Origin: UBA2136 sp047635695 | Lineage (GTDB): Bacteria; Pseudomonadota; Alphaproteobacteria; UBA2136 | Assembly: GCA_047635695.1 (NCBI GenBank) | Contig: JBLILN010000001.1 | Location: forward strand, 148,252 to 212,251 | Length of the DNA stretch: 64,000 nucleotides | Direction of reading: 5' to 3' | Part shown: positions 40,409-50,208 of the stretch, piece after piece | How positions within the stretch are numbered: position 1 is the stretch's first letter | Layout: each line of letters begins with the position of its first letter | Notes under the pieces: generated by a model | What the model was told of the DNA's origin: nothing | The model's database searches: none | The model's input: only the letters and a program-made list of their open reading frames with translations | Made by a program: the position numbers and the translations under genes

Positions 40409-40873
40409 ATGACGGTATTTCTGTCATCTTATGTAAATGCGGTAGACAAGAAGGGACGTGTCAGCGTTCCAGCTTCCTTCCGTGGTGAGATGATAAATCA
40501 TAGCCGTCAGGTAGTTGTTGTGTATGCTGCGCCAAATGAAGGTTATCTCTATGCTTGGGGTTACGATGATTTTGTTCAGTTTGCAGAGCGTATTAAAAAA
40601 CTACCGCCAATGTCAAAAGAGCGACAGCGTTTAGCTCGAACGATTTTGGCAGCTGCAAGACCAGTTAATTTTGATGGTGAAGGGCGTATTTTATTGCCAG
40701 AGAACTTATTGAAAGAAGCGGGTATTGAAGGTGGAAGTAAAGCCCTTTTTGCGGGTCAAGGTGATTATTTTACGATATGGAACCCTGAAACATACGAAAG
40801 TAAGCAGAAGGAAGACTTTACGCACTACGACGAAGATATTGAAGCATTAAGCGCAGGGTGGGATGTTGAGTAA
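40409..40873 (+). CDS. mraZ: Transcriptional regulator MraZ
   Basis: This 154-residue protein has two SpoVT-AbrB-like halves, each with the DxxxR motif: DKKGRVSVP in the first and DGEGRILLP in the second. MraZ forms rings, represses its own promoter, and controls the dcw cluster. GAGGGAG lies 5 bases before the ATG. It overlaps rsmH by 11 bases. The CCCA ladder upstream is its likely binding site. Confidence 0.96.
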   Translation: MTVFLSSYVNAVDKKGRVSVPASFRGEMINHSRQVVVVYAAPNEGYLYAWGYDDFVQFAERIKKLPPMSKERQRLARTILAAARPVNFDGEGRILLPENLLKEAGIEGGSKALFAGQGDYFTIWNPETYESKQKEDFTHYDEDIEALSAGWDVE

Positions 40874-41849
40874 TCTTAAACCTACAGTGCATGTTTCAGT
40901 CCTTTTAAATGAGGTGGTTGAAAATGCTGGTTCAATTAAAGGTAAAACTTTTGTCGATGGTACGTTTGGTGGCGGTGGTTACGCCCGTGCTTTACTAGAT
41001 GCAGGCGCTGCATTGGTGATTGGCATTGACCAAGACCCACTTGCAATTAAGCGTGCAGAAACGATGCAGCAAGAATTCGGAGACCGATTGGTTTTGGTTA
41101 ACGGGTGTTTTTCTGAGTTAAAAAAAATAACAAAGGAGCTTGGCAAAAATGAAATTGATGGAATCGTCTTGGACTTGGGTTTCTCTTCTGATCAGTTGGA
41201 TGATTATGAACGGGGTTTTGCTTTCAAGTATGATGGTCCGCTAGATATGCGCATGAGCAGTTCGGGTGAAACCGCTGCTGATGTATTAGCGAACTATGAA
41301 GAAGAAGCGTTGGCGAACATATTTTATAAATATGGGGAAGAAAGGAAGTCGAGGCCTATTGCGAAATTGATCGTAGAGCGTCGACAAGAAAAACCTTTAA
41401 AAACAACGCAAGAATTGGTGGACTTGGTGCAGGAAGTAATACCAAGTTGGCATGGCCAAAAGAAAAACCCAGCAATGAAGGTTTTTCAGGCCTTGCGTAT
41501 CCATGTAAACCACGAACTTGAAGAACTTGAGCGAGTTCTTCCAGACGCATCGGATATCTTAAATATAGGTGGTCGTTTGTGCGTGGTAACTTTCCATTCC
41601 CTAGAGGATCGGTTGGTTAAAAATTACTTCCGTGAGGTAGGGAAACCGGTGGCCAAGAATAAATATTCTTCTTCCACAGGGGAAAAAAGTTTTGAGCGAG
41701 CACAGCTGCCGGAACCTGCAGGTGAACAAAAGAATAATAAAAAATATACAATGGTCAATAGAAAGCCCATATTACCAACAGCGTTAGAGGTTACAGAAAA
41801 CTCACGTGCAAGGTCGGCTAAGTTGCGTGTATTAGAAAGGATTGTGTGA
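40863..41849 (+). CDS. rsmH: 16S rRNA (cytosine1402-N4)-methyltransferase
   Basis: This 328-residue SAM-dependent enzyme (also MraW) methylates C1402 of 16S rRNA. Motifs are VSVLLNEVVE, VDGTFGGGGYARALL (cofactor loop), GIDQDPLAI, DLGFSSDQLD and the C-terminal FHSLEDRLVKNYF. The start lies 11 bases inside mraZ, and the stop overlaps the GTG of ftsL by 4 bases. Length is normal. Confidence 0.96.
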   Translation: MLSNLKPTVHVSVLLNEVVENAGSIKGKTFVDGTFGGGGYARALLDAGAALVIGIDQDPLAIKRAETMQQEFGDRLVLVNGCFSELKKITKELGKNEIDGIVLDLGFSSDQLDDYERGFAFKYDGPLDMRMSSSGETAADVLANYEEEALANIFYKYGEERKSRPIAKLIVERRQEKPLKTTQELVDLVQEVIPSWHGQKKNPAMKVFQALRIHVNHELEELERVLPDASDILNIGGRLCVVTFHSLEDRLVKNYFREVGKPVAKNKYSSSTGEKSFERAQLPEPAGEQKNNKKYTMVNRKPILPTALEVTENSRARSAKLRVLERIV

Positions 41850-42130
41850 AATTTTCCGTACTATTTACAGTTTTGGCTTTTTCCCTTCTTTCTTTTGTAA
41901 CAATGTTGCATATCAAAACAGATGTCGCACGTTTATACGATGAACGTGAATATTTATTAGACCAACAACTCACATTTAGAGATTCGATGAAGGTTCAGCA
42001 AGCTGAACTTGCGCACCTTACAGGGCCAGACAGGCTAGAGTATTTTGCTGACTTAGCAGGTATGAGCACGATCGAAGCAAATCAAATTTCACCTATGCAG
42101 GCCTCTTACATTTTAGGGGGTCGTTTGTGA
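41846..42130 (+). CDS. ftsL: Cell division protein FtsL
   Basis: This 94-residue protein has a short cytoplasmic start, one membrane segment (SVLFTVLAFSLLSFVTML) and a periplasmic coiled coil (DVARLYDEREYLLDQQL), the layout of FtsL in the FtsQLB divisome complex. Sequence conservation in the family is low, so the call rests mainly on place and architecture. It starts with GTG, overlapping rsmH and ftsI by 4 bases each (GTGA). Confidence 0.85.
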   Translation: MKFSVLFTVLAFSLLSFVTMLHIKTDVARLYDEREYLLDQQLTFRDSMKVQQAELAHLTGPDRLEYFADLAGMSTIEANQISPMQASYILGGRL

Positions 42131-43812
42131 TCAAGAAAGCCCGCCCACGCCGTCGTTTACGTACGCAAGGCAAAAAATCAAAGCAGGCGTTCCTTGCCGA
42201 GGTGGCTTCTTTTCGTTCCCTACTTATCGTTCTTCTTGTTTTATCTGGTTTTATGTTTACAGGCGTTAACCTTGTTTGGTTAAGTTTAGTACCTGTCGAT
42301 GAGCCTGTGAATAAATTTGCCCGCAGCAACCAAGTAATGCCAAGCCGAGGTGCTATTTATGACCGTCATGGTGTTTTGCTGGCAACTACATTAAAGGTGC
42401 GTTCTTTGTATGCGGATCCTAAGATGATGCTCGATGTGAATGAATCACTCATGAAGCTTGCCATCGCTGTACCTTCTCTTAACTTTGAAAGGTTGGCACC
42501 ACGTTTACAAAATAAAAAAAGACGTTTTGTCTGGTTAAAACGTAAGTTAACCCCGACACAAGTGAAGGCTGTGAATGATTTGGGTGTACCTGGTGTTTTC
42601 TTCCGTGAAGAATTTGCGCGTATTTACCCGCATAAAAACTTGGCGTCACACGTTTTGGGTACGGTGGATGTTGACGGTAAAGGTATGTCTGGTGTTGAAG
42701 GGTCTTATGATGAACAATTGGCTCAAGGCGAAGACGTTCACCTAACGCTCGATATACGCTTACAAGGTCAATTACGCTCAACACTCTTAAAAAACATTGA
42801 CCGTACAGAAGCAAAAAGTTCATGGGGTATTGTGACCAACCCGATGAACGGTGAAATTTTAGCGCTTTCGAGCCTGCCCGACTACGATCCAAACCATTAT
42901 GGCACGGCTGAAAAGGCTTCATGGTTGAATAAAGCTGTTTATGGTTCCTACGAAATGGGGTCAACATTTAAAATATTTACAATGGCGCAGGGTGTCGACC
43001 AAGGTTATGTCAATGAAGAAACACCTTTAGATATTCGTAAACCTTTGCGTGTTGGTAAATACACAATTAATGATTCACACCCACGCTATAAAATTATGAC
43101 AATGAAAGAAGTGTTTAGACGCTCGTCAAATATTGGTGCCGCAAGGGTGGCAGACATGTTTGAAAAAGGTTCTCAAGAAGCCTTTTTTGGCGAATTGAAT
43201 CTACTGTCATCTGTTGATATTGGGCTCAAAGAAATTGGCCATCCACGCTATACAAACCGTTGGGGGCGCATTCAAACCATGACACGTGCTTACGGGCATG
43301 GGCTTGCTGTTACACCGGTACAAATGATAGGTGCGGTGGGTGCGGTGGTGAGTGATGGAACGTATAAGATGCCACATATTGTTAAAGGTTTTGAAATGGA
43401 AGAGCCTCGTAAAGTGATTGAACCAGAAACAGTTGCCGTTGTGCGTGACCTTATGACGGACGTTGTTGAAAACGGTACAGGACGTCGTGCTCGTTTAGAC
43501 GGTTACAGTATTGGTGGTAAAACAGGTACCGCAGAAAAAGCAGAATATGGCCGTTATTCACGTGATAAAAACGTGGCCTCATTTGTAGGGATGATCCCCG
43601 TCGATAACCCTCAGTTACTGGCACTTGTTATGGTTGATGAGCCAAGCGCGCCAGACAATGGCGGTGGTTCAGCCGCGGCACCCGCATTCCGCAACTTTAT
43701 AAGCCGTGCGGCACCAATGGTGGGTATAAGGCCAGAATTAAACCCAATGAATATTAACAGTTTTGAATTAAAGAGAATGGCAGCCAATGAAACTCTCCGA
43801 GTTACTCGATAA
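42127..43812 (+). CDS. ftsI: Penicillin-binding protein FtsI (PBP3)
   Basis: This 561-residue class B penicillin-binding protein is the septal transpeptidase. It has an N-terminal anchor (LIVLLVLSGFMFTGVNLVW), a dimerisation domain starting at SRGAIYDRHGVLLATT, and the transpeptidase with active-site GSTFKIF (SxxK), RRSSNIG (SxN) and GGKTGTAEK (KTG). It starts with GTG and overlaps murE by 26 bases. Length is normal for alphaproteobacteria. Confidence 0.96.
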   Translation: MIKKARPRRRLRTQGKKSKQAFLAEVASFRSLLIVLLVLSGFMFTGVNLVWLSLVPVDEPVNKFARSNQVMPSRGAIYDRHGVLLATTLKVRSLYADPKMMLDVNESLMKLAIAVPSLNFERLAPRLQNKKRRFVWLKRKLTPTQVKAVNDLGVPGVFFREEFARIYPHKNLASHVLGTVDVDGKGMSGVEGSYDEQLAQGEDVHLTLDIRLQGQLRSTLLKNIDRTEAKSSWGIVTNPMNGEILALSSLPDYDPNHYGTAEKASWLNKAVYGSYEMGSTFKIFTMAQGVDQGYVNEETPLDIRKPLRVGKYTINDSHPRYKIMTMKEVFRRSSNIGAARVADMFEKGSQEAFFGELNLLSSVDIGLKEIGHPRYTNRWGRIQTMTRAYGHGLAVTPVQMIGAVGAVVSDGTYKMPHIVKGFEMEEPRKVIEPETVAVVRDLMTDVVENGTGRRARLDGYSIGGKTGTAEKAEYGRYSRDKNVASFVGMIPVDNPQLLALVMVDEPSAPDNGGGSAAAPAFRNFISRAAPMVGIRPELNPMNINSFELKRMAANETLRVTR

Positions 43813-45208
43813 GAAAATAGAAAATGACTGCGTTGTAACAGACGTGAAAGATGACTCTCGCCAACTTGTAGCTGGCGATATTTTTGTTTTTGACCGTCGG
43901 GTTTCTGACAAAGGGGAGGCCTTTGTTGCACAGGCCAGAAAAGCAGGGGTTACGGCTATTATTACCAACCTTGACGTGGCGGGTGATGATATTTATACCC
44001 TTGAAAATCCTTTTGACGCCATGGCACGTTTTGCGCAAAATAAATACCCGCAAATGCCCGCCTTTATTTGCGGTGTAACGGGCACCAACGGTAAAACATC
44101 GGTAGCTTGGTTTTATAACTGCATCTTACGTGGTGCTGGTAAAAACGTCGCTTCTATCGGTACGCTAGGTATTTACCTTGGCACAGACTTATTGGCAGAA
44201 ACAGGCTATACATCGCCCACCCCACTTGTGCTTCATAAGCATCTTCACGACTTGGCCAAAAAGGGCGTGACGCACTTGTGTATGGAAGTTTCAAGTCATG
44301 CGCTTGACCTGCACCGCGCCCATAGCGTGCCATTTAAAGCGGCCGCTTTTACCAATATAAGCCCAGATCACCGTGACTATCATGGGTCAATGGAGGCTTA
44401 TATGTTTGCCAAACAGGCACTCTTTACAGAATGTTTGCAAGACAAAGGTTCGGCTGTTTTAAATATTTTACACCCTGCATCATGGCCACTGGCTTCTATT
44501 TGTAAGCAACTTGAAATGGATGTTTTAACCGTGGGGGCAGGACAAGCAGAATTGGTTGTGAAGCAAAAATCATTATCGGCAGCGGGTATGTTGGTCGAAA
44601 TTAAGTATAATACTCATGTCACAGAAATAACTCTGCCACTGGTGGGTGCTTTTCAGGCGGAGAATATGGCGGTTGCCATCGGCCTTGCCTTAAAAAGCGG
44701 TCTTTCATGGGCTGAAATTGAAAAAGGTCTTGGCGCTGTTACCAGTGTACCAGGCCGTATGGAAATGATTGTCGAAGCAGGTAAACCATTGGTGGTTGTC
44801 GATTATGCACATACGCCCGACGCCTTAAAAACGGCCATTACAGCCATTCGCCCACAAGTTAAAGGGAAGTTATGGACGGTCTTTGGTTGTGGCGGTGACC
44901 GTGACAAAACAAAACGTGCCGAAATGGGTAAAATTGCGACAGATTTAAGCGACATGGTTATTGTAACAGACGATAACCCACGTACAGAAGACGCAGCACT
45001 TGTACGAAAAGATATTATGCAAGCTTGCCCAGATGCGTTAGAATGTGGCGATAGGTCAAAGGCTATTCAGCTTGCCATTGAAAAAGCCAGTGTAGATGAT
45101 GTGATTTTATTGGCCGGCAAAGGACATGAATCGGGACAATATATTAATGGGGAAGTGGTAGCATTCGATGACCGTGATCAAGCTAAAAGATATCTTAGAG
45201 GCGCATAA
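43787..45208 (+). CDS. murE: UDP-MurNAc-tripeptide synthetase MurE
   Basis: This 473-residue Mur ligase adds the third residue of the stem peptide. The ATP loop is GVTGTNGKTSVAWF, the carbamylated Lys region follows, and VVDYAHTPDALK and TDDNPRTED are family motifs. The DNPR motif indicates meso-diaminopimelate as substrate. It begins within ftsI and ends 4 bases before the chosen murF start. Confidence 0.96.
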   Translation: MKLSELLDKKIENDCVVTDVKDDSRQLVAGDIFVFDRRVSDKGEAFVAQARKAGVTAIITNLDVAGDDIYTLENPFDAMARFAQNKYPQMPAFICGVTGTNGKTSVAWFYNCILRGAGKNVASIGTLGIYLGTDLLAETGYTSPTPLVLHKHLHDLAKKGVTHLCMEVSSHALDLHRAHSVPFKAAAFTNISPDHRDYHGSMEAYMFAKQALFTECLQDKGSAVLNILHPASWPLASICKQLEMDVLTVGAGQAELVVKQKSLSAAGMLVEIKYNTHVTEITLPLVGAFQAENMAVAIGLALKSGLSWAEIEKGLGAVTSVPGRMEMIVEAGKPLVVVDYAHTPDALKTAITAIRPQVKGKLWTVFGCGGDRDKTKRAEMGKIATDLSDMVIVTDDNPRTEDAALVRKDIMQACPDALECGDRSKAIQLAIEKASVDDVILLAGKGHESGQYINGEVVAFDDRDQAKRYLRGA

Positions 45209-45212
45209 AAAA

Positions 45213-46589
45213 ATGGACTATTTATGGACAGTTAAAGAAATAAGGCGCGCTTGTGGCGTGGCTACTAAAGGTGCTGATGATGAAGTGCACGGTATAAGTA
45301 TTGACAGCCGTACGGTTAAAAAAGGGGATGCCTTTATTGCCCTTAAAAATGAAAAAGACGGACACGACTATGTTATAAAAGCTTATGAACGTGGGGCTAT
45401 ATGTGCCATTGTTGAAAAAGAAATTGACTGCCCTATTGCGCAAATTGTTGTGGCAGATACCTTTAAGGCACTTTATGCCATGGCCGACTATCAACGTAGC
45501 CATAGCCAAGGTAAACGCATCGCTGTGACAGGGTCTTGCGGTAAAACGTCGGTTAAAGAACTTTTAGCCACAGCGCTCCAATGTCATAAAAGTGAAGCAA
45601 GTTATAACAACCATTGGGGTGTGCCTTTAACGTTAGCGCGTATGCCAAGGGACGCTAAGCAATCCGTTTTTGAAGTGGGCATGAACCATGCAGGTGAAAT
45701 CGCACCTTTAAGTAACCTTGTAAAACCAGACGTTGCTATTATTACTAATGTCGCACCTGCTCATATTGGCGCCTTTGATTCTTTAAATGACATTGTCGTT
45801 GAAAAAACGGCTATTCTTGAAGGTATGAAAGATAAAAAGAACGTTATTGTACCACTTGATCTTTATACAAAATATCCACATTATTTCGCAGAAAAGCCTT
45901 ATACTTTTTCTTATACACCGAATACACAAGCCAGCAGTTATGCCGACGCTGTTCAGTCGGGGTTATCGGGGCAAAATATTGTCGCTAATATTATGGGTGA
46001 AATGGTTAGCTTTAGCATCACCTTGCTGGGCGAACACCAGGTGTTAAACGCCTTAGCTGTTTTAACGGCTGTTAAAGTTGTCGGTGGTGACGTGCAAATG
46101 GCGGCGACCAATATGGGCAGCCAACAGGCAGTTGAAGGGCGTGGCCTCATACATAACATTCACGGTGTACTTTTGGTGGATGAAAGTTATAACGCCAACC
46201 CTAAGTCGATGCAAGTTGCGCTTGAAATGTTGAAAAAACGCCCAGGTATGGGGCGTCGTATTGCTATTTTGGGTCAAATGTTTGAATTGGGTGACAAAAG
46301 CAATGACATGCATGCGGCATTGGCACCTTTGTGTGAAGAACTTGATACGGTTATTACAGTCGGTGATGACATGAAAGTGTTGTTCGATCGTTTGCCAAAA
46401 TCAGTGCAAAAAGTACATTACCCAAGCCAAAGAGAAGTTAATATCCAAAAACTAGCAACACAGCTTGAAGTGGGGGATATGGTTATGGTAAAAGGCTCTA
46501 ACGGTACTTTTTGGCAATGGAAATTTGTACCACGCCTAATGAATGAAATTGAGCGCCTTGCCAGTGTTCTGAAAAATAAAAAAGCTTAG
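45213..46589 (+). CDS. murF: UDP-MurNAc-tripeptide:D-Ala-D-Ala ligase MurF
   Basis: This ligase adds D-Ala-D-Ala to the stem peptide. The ATP loop is AVTGSCGKTSVKELLATAL (Cys in place of the usual Asn/Ser), and SYNNHWGVPLTLARMP, FEVGMNHAGEIAPL and VDESYNANPKSM are MurF motifs. I start at the ATG at 45213 (458 residues), 4 bases after murE; the longer frame from 45168 would overlap murE by 41 bases and its extra residues do not fit the domain. Confidence 0.95.
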   Translation: MDYLWTVKEIRRACGVATKGADDEVHGISIDSRTVKKGDAFIALKNEKDGHDYVIKAYERGAICAIVEKEIDCPIAQIVVADTFKALYAMADYQRSHSQGKRIAVTGSCGKTSVKELLATALQCHKSEASYNNHWGVPLTLARMPRDAKQSVFEVGMNHAGEIAPLSNLVKPDVAIITNVAPAHIGAFDSLNDIVVEKTAILEGMKDKKNVIVPLDLYTKYPHYFAEKPYTFSYTPNTQASSYADAVQSGLSGQNIVANIMGEMVSFSITLLGEHQVLNALAVLTAVKVVGGDVQMAATNMGSQQAVEGRGLIHNIHGVLLVDESYNANPKSMQVALEMLKKRPGMGRRIAILGQMFELGDKSNDMHAALAPLCEELDTVITVGDDMKVLFDRLPKSVQKVHYPSQREVNIQKLATQLEVGDMVMVKGSNGTFWQWKFVPRLMNEIERLASVLKNKKA

Positions 46590-46605
46590 AAAAGTGAATT
46601 AATTT

Positions 46606-47691
46606 ATGTTTTACAATGTTATTTACCCGTTTGCCGACCAATTTACTTTTTTGAACGTGTTTCAATATCTCACTGTACGCAGTGGTGCGGCCTTGGCTAC
46701 CAGTTTCTTTTTAAGTTTAGTCTTCTTTCCTTGGGCTATTCGTAAATTACGTGTTTTGCAAGCGGGACAAAAAACAGTACGTGACGACCACCCTGAAGGT
46801 ACAACGTCTTCAAAACAAGGGACGCCCAGCATGGGCGGGCTCATGATTGTGGCGACATTACTTATTTCCACTCTTTTCTGGACAGACCTTTCAAACCCTT
46901 ATGTGTGGTTGCTTGTGTCAACGGTGCTTGGTTTTGCCACCATTGGCTTTGTTGACGATATTTTAAGCTTACGCGGCCATAAAAAAGGTATTCCTGGTAA
47001 ATTACGCTTGTTGCTAGAAACCATTATTGTGGGCGCCGTTGCTTATGCGGTGACTTACATAGGTGCAGAAAATGCAACCAGCCTTTATGTACCATTTTTT
47101 AAAGACGTTGTTTTCGAAATGAGCTTATTTGGTTTTATATTCTTTTCTGTTTTAGTAGTGGTTGGTAGCGCTAATGCCGTGAATTTAACCGATGGCCTCG
47201 ATGGCTTGGTGAGTGTACCAGCAGCCGTGACGGCGGCAAGTTTCGCCTTGGTTGCTTATATTGTTGGCCGTGTTGACTTTACCGATTACCTTCATATTCC
47301 TTATGTTGCAGGGGCAGGTGAAGTGGCTGTTTTTTGTAGTGCTTTAACAGGTTCAATGCTTGGTTTTCTTTGGTATAACGCACCGCCTGCGCGTATTTTT
47401 ATGGGCGACACAGGCTCGCTTGCTATTGGTGCTTCACTCGGAACATCGGCCATTATTTTAAAACAAGAATTTTTGCTGGCGATTATTGGCGGCTTATTCG
47501 TGCTCGAAACCGTTTCGGTGATTGTGCAGGTTGTTTCCTTTAAACTTACAGGTAAGCGTGTGTTCCGCATGGCGCCTATTCATCACCACTTTGAGCATAA
47601 AGGCTGGCCTGAATCAACAATCGTTGTACGCTTTTGGATTATTTCAATTATCCTCGCACTTGTAGGGCTTGCAACGCTTAAAATTAGATAG
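46606..47691 (+). CDS. mraY: Phospho-MurNAc-pentapeptide translocase MraY
   Basis: This 361-residue integral membrane enzyme has ten membrane segments and makes lipid I. Motifs are SKQGTPSMGGL (first cytoplasmic loop), GFVDDILSL, GSANAVNLTDGLDGL, FMGDTGSLAIG and the loop MAPIHHHFEHKGWPE. Length and sequence are typical. It lies 16 bases after murF. Confidence 0.97.
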   Translation: MFYNVIYPFADQFTFLNVFQYLTVRSGAALATSFFLSLVFFPWAIRKLRVLQAGQKTVRDDHPEGTTSSKQGTPSMGGLMIVATLLISTLFWTDLSNPYVWLLVSTVLGFATIGFVDDILSLRGHKKGIPGKLRLLLETIIVGAVAYAVTYIGAENATSLYVPFFKDVVFEMSLFGFIFFSVLVVVGSANAVNLTDGLDGLVSVPAAVTAASFALVAYIVGRVDFTDYLHIPYVAGAGEVAVFCSALTGSMLGFLWYNAPPARIFMGDTGSLAIGASLGTSAIILKQEFLLAIIGGLFVLETVSVIVQVVSFKLTGKRVFRMAPIHHHFEHKGWPESTIVVRFWIISIILALVGLATLKIR

Positions 47692-47714
47692 ATAAATAGA
47701 AAGTACCTTAAATT

Positions 47715-49079
47715 ATGTCTGAACTTGGTTTCGCAGGAAAAAAAGTATTTGTTTACGGCCTCGGCCGCAGTGGTTTTGCACTGGCAGCAGCGCTCTATGC
47801 AGACGGTGCAGAAGTACATGCCTACGACAAAAAGGGCATTGATTCTGTTTTGTCTGTGCCGCAGGGGCAAAAACTTTTTGCAAAAAATACTGTTTATTTT
47901 GCAGACGAAGGGTTGGCTGATTTTTCGAGCTTTGATGCCTTTTTTAAATCACCAGGTATTCCTATGGATGACCCTTTGGTGCAAAAGGCGATAGAAGCTA
48001 AATTACCTATCATGGGTGATATTGACCTTCTCTTTAGGCGTGAACCAAATGCCCTTTTTGTGGGTATCACAGGGACAAATGGTAAATCGACAACCACAGC
48101 ACTTATTGGCCATATTCTCGAGAAATCTGGTAAAAAAGTGGCTGTAGGCGGCAACTTAGGTACGGCTTGCCTCAACCTTGAAAAAGAGCAAGATATTTAC
48201 GTTATTGAACTTTCTTCATATCAATTAGAAACCATGTATGAAGCGAAAATGGATATTGGTATTCTATTAAATTTAACACCCGACCATTTGGCGCGACACG
48301 GCGACATGGCGCATTATCTTAAAGAAAAACTGCGCATATTCAACCAAGACGAAAATACAGTGCGTGTTATAGGTGTGGATAATAAAGAACTTAAAGACAT
48401 TGCAGCGACATTAAATGCGACAACCGTCAGCGTTGATTCAACGGATGCCCATATTATTGTGACAGATGATGGCCTGCTAAAGGAAGGTGATGCAACATTG
48501 CTTGATTTTCGTGAATTTAGCCACCTACCAGGTAAACATAACTGGCAAAATATTGCTTGTGCTTATGCCGCTATAAAAGGGCTTGTTCACCTTAAAACGT
48601 TTAAGGAATCGGTGATGAGTTTTTCAAACCTCGCACATCGCATGGAAAAAATTGCCACTTATAAAGGTGTTACATTTTACAATGATTCAAAAGCGACCAA
48701 CCCCGATTCTGCGATCCGCGCCCTAGAAAGTGTGTCGAATGTTTTTTGGATATGTGGTGGCGAAGCGAAAGAAGAAGGTATTAAACCCTGTTTAACACAT
48801 TTAAGTAATGTCAAAGCGGCATTTGTTATTGGTAAAAACCGTGAAGAATTTATGCATGACCTCGACGGTAAGGTGCAAGCGTTTGACTGTGAAACCATGG
48901 AGGCGGCTATTTATAAAATATGGCAGCGCTACGAAGTTTCTGGTTTAGATACAGCAACCGTTTTACTATCACCAGCCTGTGCATCATGGGATCAGTACAA
49001 TAGTTTTGAACACCGAGGTGACCAGTTTGTAACGCTTTGTCATGGGCTCATTGGAAGGCTACAAGAGCAAAATGGCTAG
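47715..49079 (+). CDS. murD: UDP-MurNAc-L-Ala:D-Glu ligase MurD
   Basis: This 454-residue Mur ligase adds D-glutamate. It starts with a Rossmann-like VFVYGLGRSG, has the ATP loop GITGTNGKSTTTALIGH, NLTPDHLARHG and FYNDSKATNPDSA, and ends with LLSPACASWDQYNSFEHRG, a MurD hallmark. It lies 23 bases after mraY and overlaps ftsW by 8 bases. Confidence 0.96.
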   Translation: MSELGFAGKKVFVYGLGRSGFALAAALYADGAEVHAYDKKGIDSVLSVPQGQKLFAKNTVYFADEGLADFSSFDAFFKSPGIPMDDPLVQKAIEAKLPIMGDIDLLFRREPNALFVGITGTNGKSTTTALIGHILEKSGKKVAVGGNLGTACLNLEKEQDIYVIELSSYQLETMYEAKMDIGILLNLTPDHLARHGDMAHYLKEKLRIFNQDENTVRVIGVDNKELKDIAATLNATTVSVDSTDAHIIVTDDGLLKEGDATLLDFREFSHLPGKHNWQNIACAYAAIKGLVHLKTFKESVMSFSNLAHRMEKIATYKGVTFYNDSKATNPDSAIRALESVSNVFWICGGEAKEEGIKPCLTHLSNVKAAFVIGKNREEFMHDLDGKVQAFDCETMEAAIYKIWQRYEVSGLDTATVLLSPACASWDQYNSFEHRGDQFVTLCHGLIGRLQEQNG

Positions 49080-50208
49080 CCGTATCAACCGCAATTCATC
49101 TCACCCGTTATTACGTTGGTGGCGCAGTTTAGACCATACGGTTTATACGTTAGTGGGCGTTTTGATGGTGTTTGGTCTGGCTTCAGTTATGTTGGCTTCT
49201 ACAGGGGTAAGTGGTACCTATGAACTGGGGAGTAATGACTATCATTTTGCCAAAAAACAATTGGTTTTTGTTATACTGGCCTTTCCTCTTATGACGCTTC
49301 TGTCAACTTTAAATGCTAAACAAATTAAACGTATCGGTGTTGCTTTGGCGTTGTTTTCAGGCCTTGCTATTGTGCTCACTTTGTTTTCAGGCGATGGTGT
49401 TAAAGGTGCAAACCGTTGGGTGCGGGTCTTTGGCGTATCACTTCAACCAACAGAGCTGATGAAGCCCGCTTTGGTTATTTTAACCGCAGCATTACTGGCG
49501 CCTATTGAAGCGAGCATTCGAGTGAGGAATTTTATTTTGTCTTTGCTTGCACTCACGGCGGTGTGCGGCCTAACATTCCTTCAGCCTGACTTTGGTATGG
49601 TTATTATGTTTTGTGGTGTTTGGTTTGTGCAGGCCTATTTGTCGGGTGTACCACTGACTTGGGTGATGTTTATGGTGGTAGGTGGTATGTCAACGGTTAT
49701 AGGCGCTTATAGTTTTTTACCGCACGTGAAATCACGTATTGAAAGGTTTTTTGACCCGTCTTCTGGTGATTCGTACCAAGTTGACCAAGCACGTGAAGCC
49801 CTTTTAAGTGGTGGTTTTTTAGGACGAGGACCTGGTGAGGGTGTAGTTAAACATCATTTACCCGACGCCCATACTGACTTTATTTTTGCTGTCATTGCTG
49901 AAGAGTTTGGTATTTTAACTTGTCTGCTTTTATTGATTGTTTTTGCGGTGATTGTTTTTAGAGGCTTTAGCTCTATTCTCGATCAAAAAGACCGTTTTAT
50001 ATTTCTGGCAGGTTTTGGCTTGCTGACAACGTTTACAATGCAAACATTGGTGAATATTGGCGTGGTGATGAATGTTTTACCTACAACGGGTATGACGTTA
50101 CCCTTTATTAGCTATGGGGGATCTGCTATGATCGGTGTGAGTTTTACAATGGGTTTCTTGCTTGCATTAACGAGGATTAAGGGGAAAAAGAATGTCAAAA
50201 AGAACTAA
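49072..50208 (+). CDS. ftsW: Peptidoglycan glycosyltransferase FtsW
   Basis: This 378-residue SEDS-family membrane protein polymerises septal glycan strands together with FtsI. It has about ten membrane segments; KGANRWVRVFGVSLQPTELMKP, YQVDQAREALLSGGFLGRG, DAHTDFIFAVIAEEFG and FISYGGSAM are SEDS motifs. I start at the ATG at 49072 inside the murD end rather than at 49042, as the longer form adds only a charged leader. Confidence 0.95.
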   Translation: MASRINRNSSHPLLRWWRSLDHTVYTLVGVLMVFGLASVMLASTGVSGTYELGSNDYHFAKKQLVFVILAFPLMTLLSTLNAKQIKRIGVALALFSGLAIVLTLFSGDGVKGANRWVRVFGVSLQPTELMKPALVILTAALLAPIEASIRVRNFILSLLALTAVCGLTFLQPDFGMVIMFCGVWFVQAYLSGVPLTWVMFMVVGGMSTVIGAYSFLPHVKSRIERFFDPSSGDSYQVDQAREALLSGGFLGRGPGEGVVKHHLPDAHTDFIFAVIAEEFGILTCLLLLIVFAVIVFRGFSSILDQKDRFIFLAGFGLLTTFTMQTLVNIGVVMNVLPTTGMTLPFISYGGSAMIGVSFTMGFLLALTRIKGKKNVKKN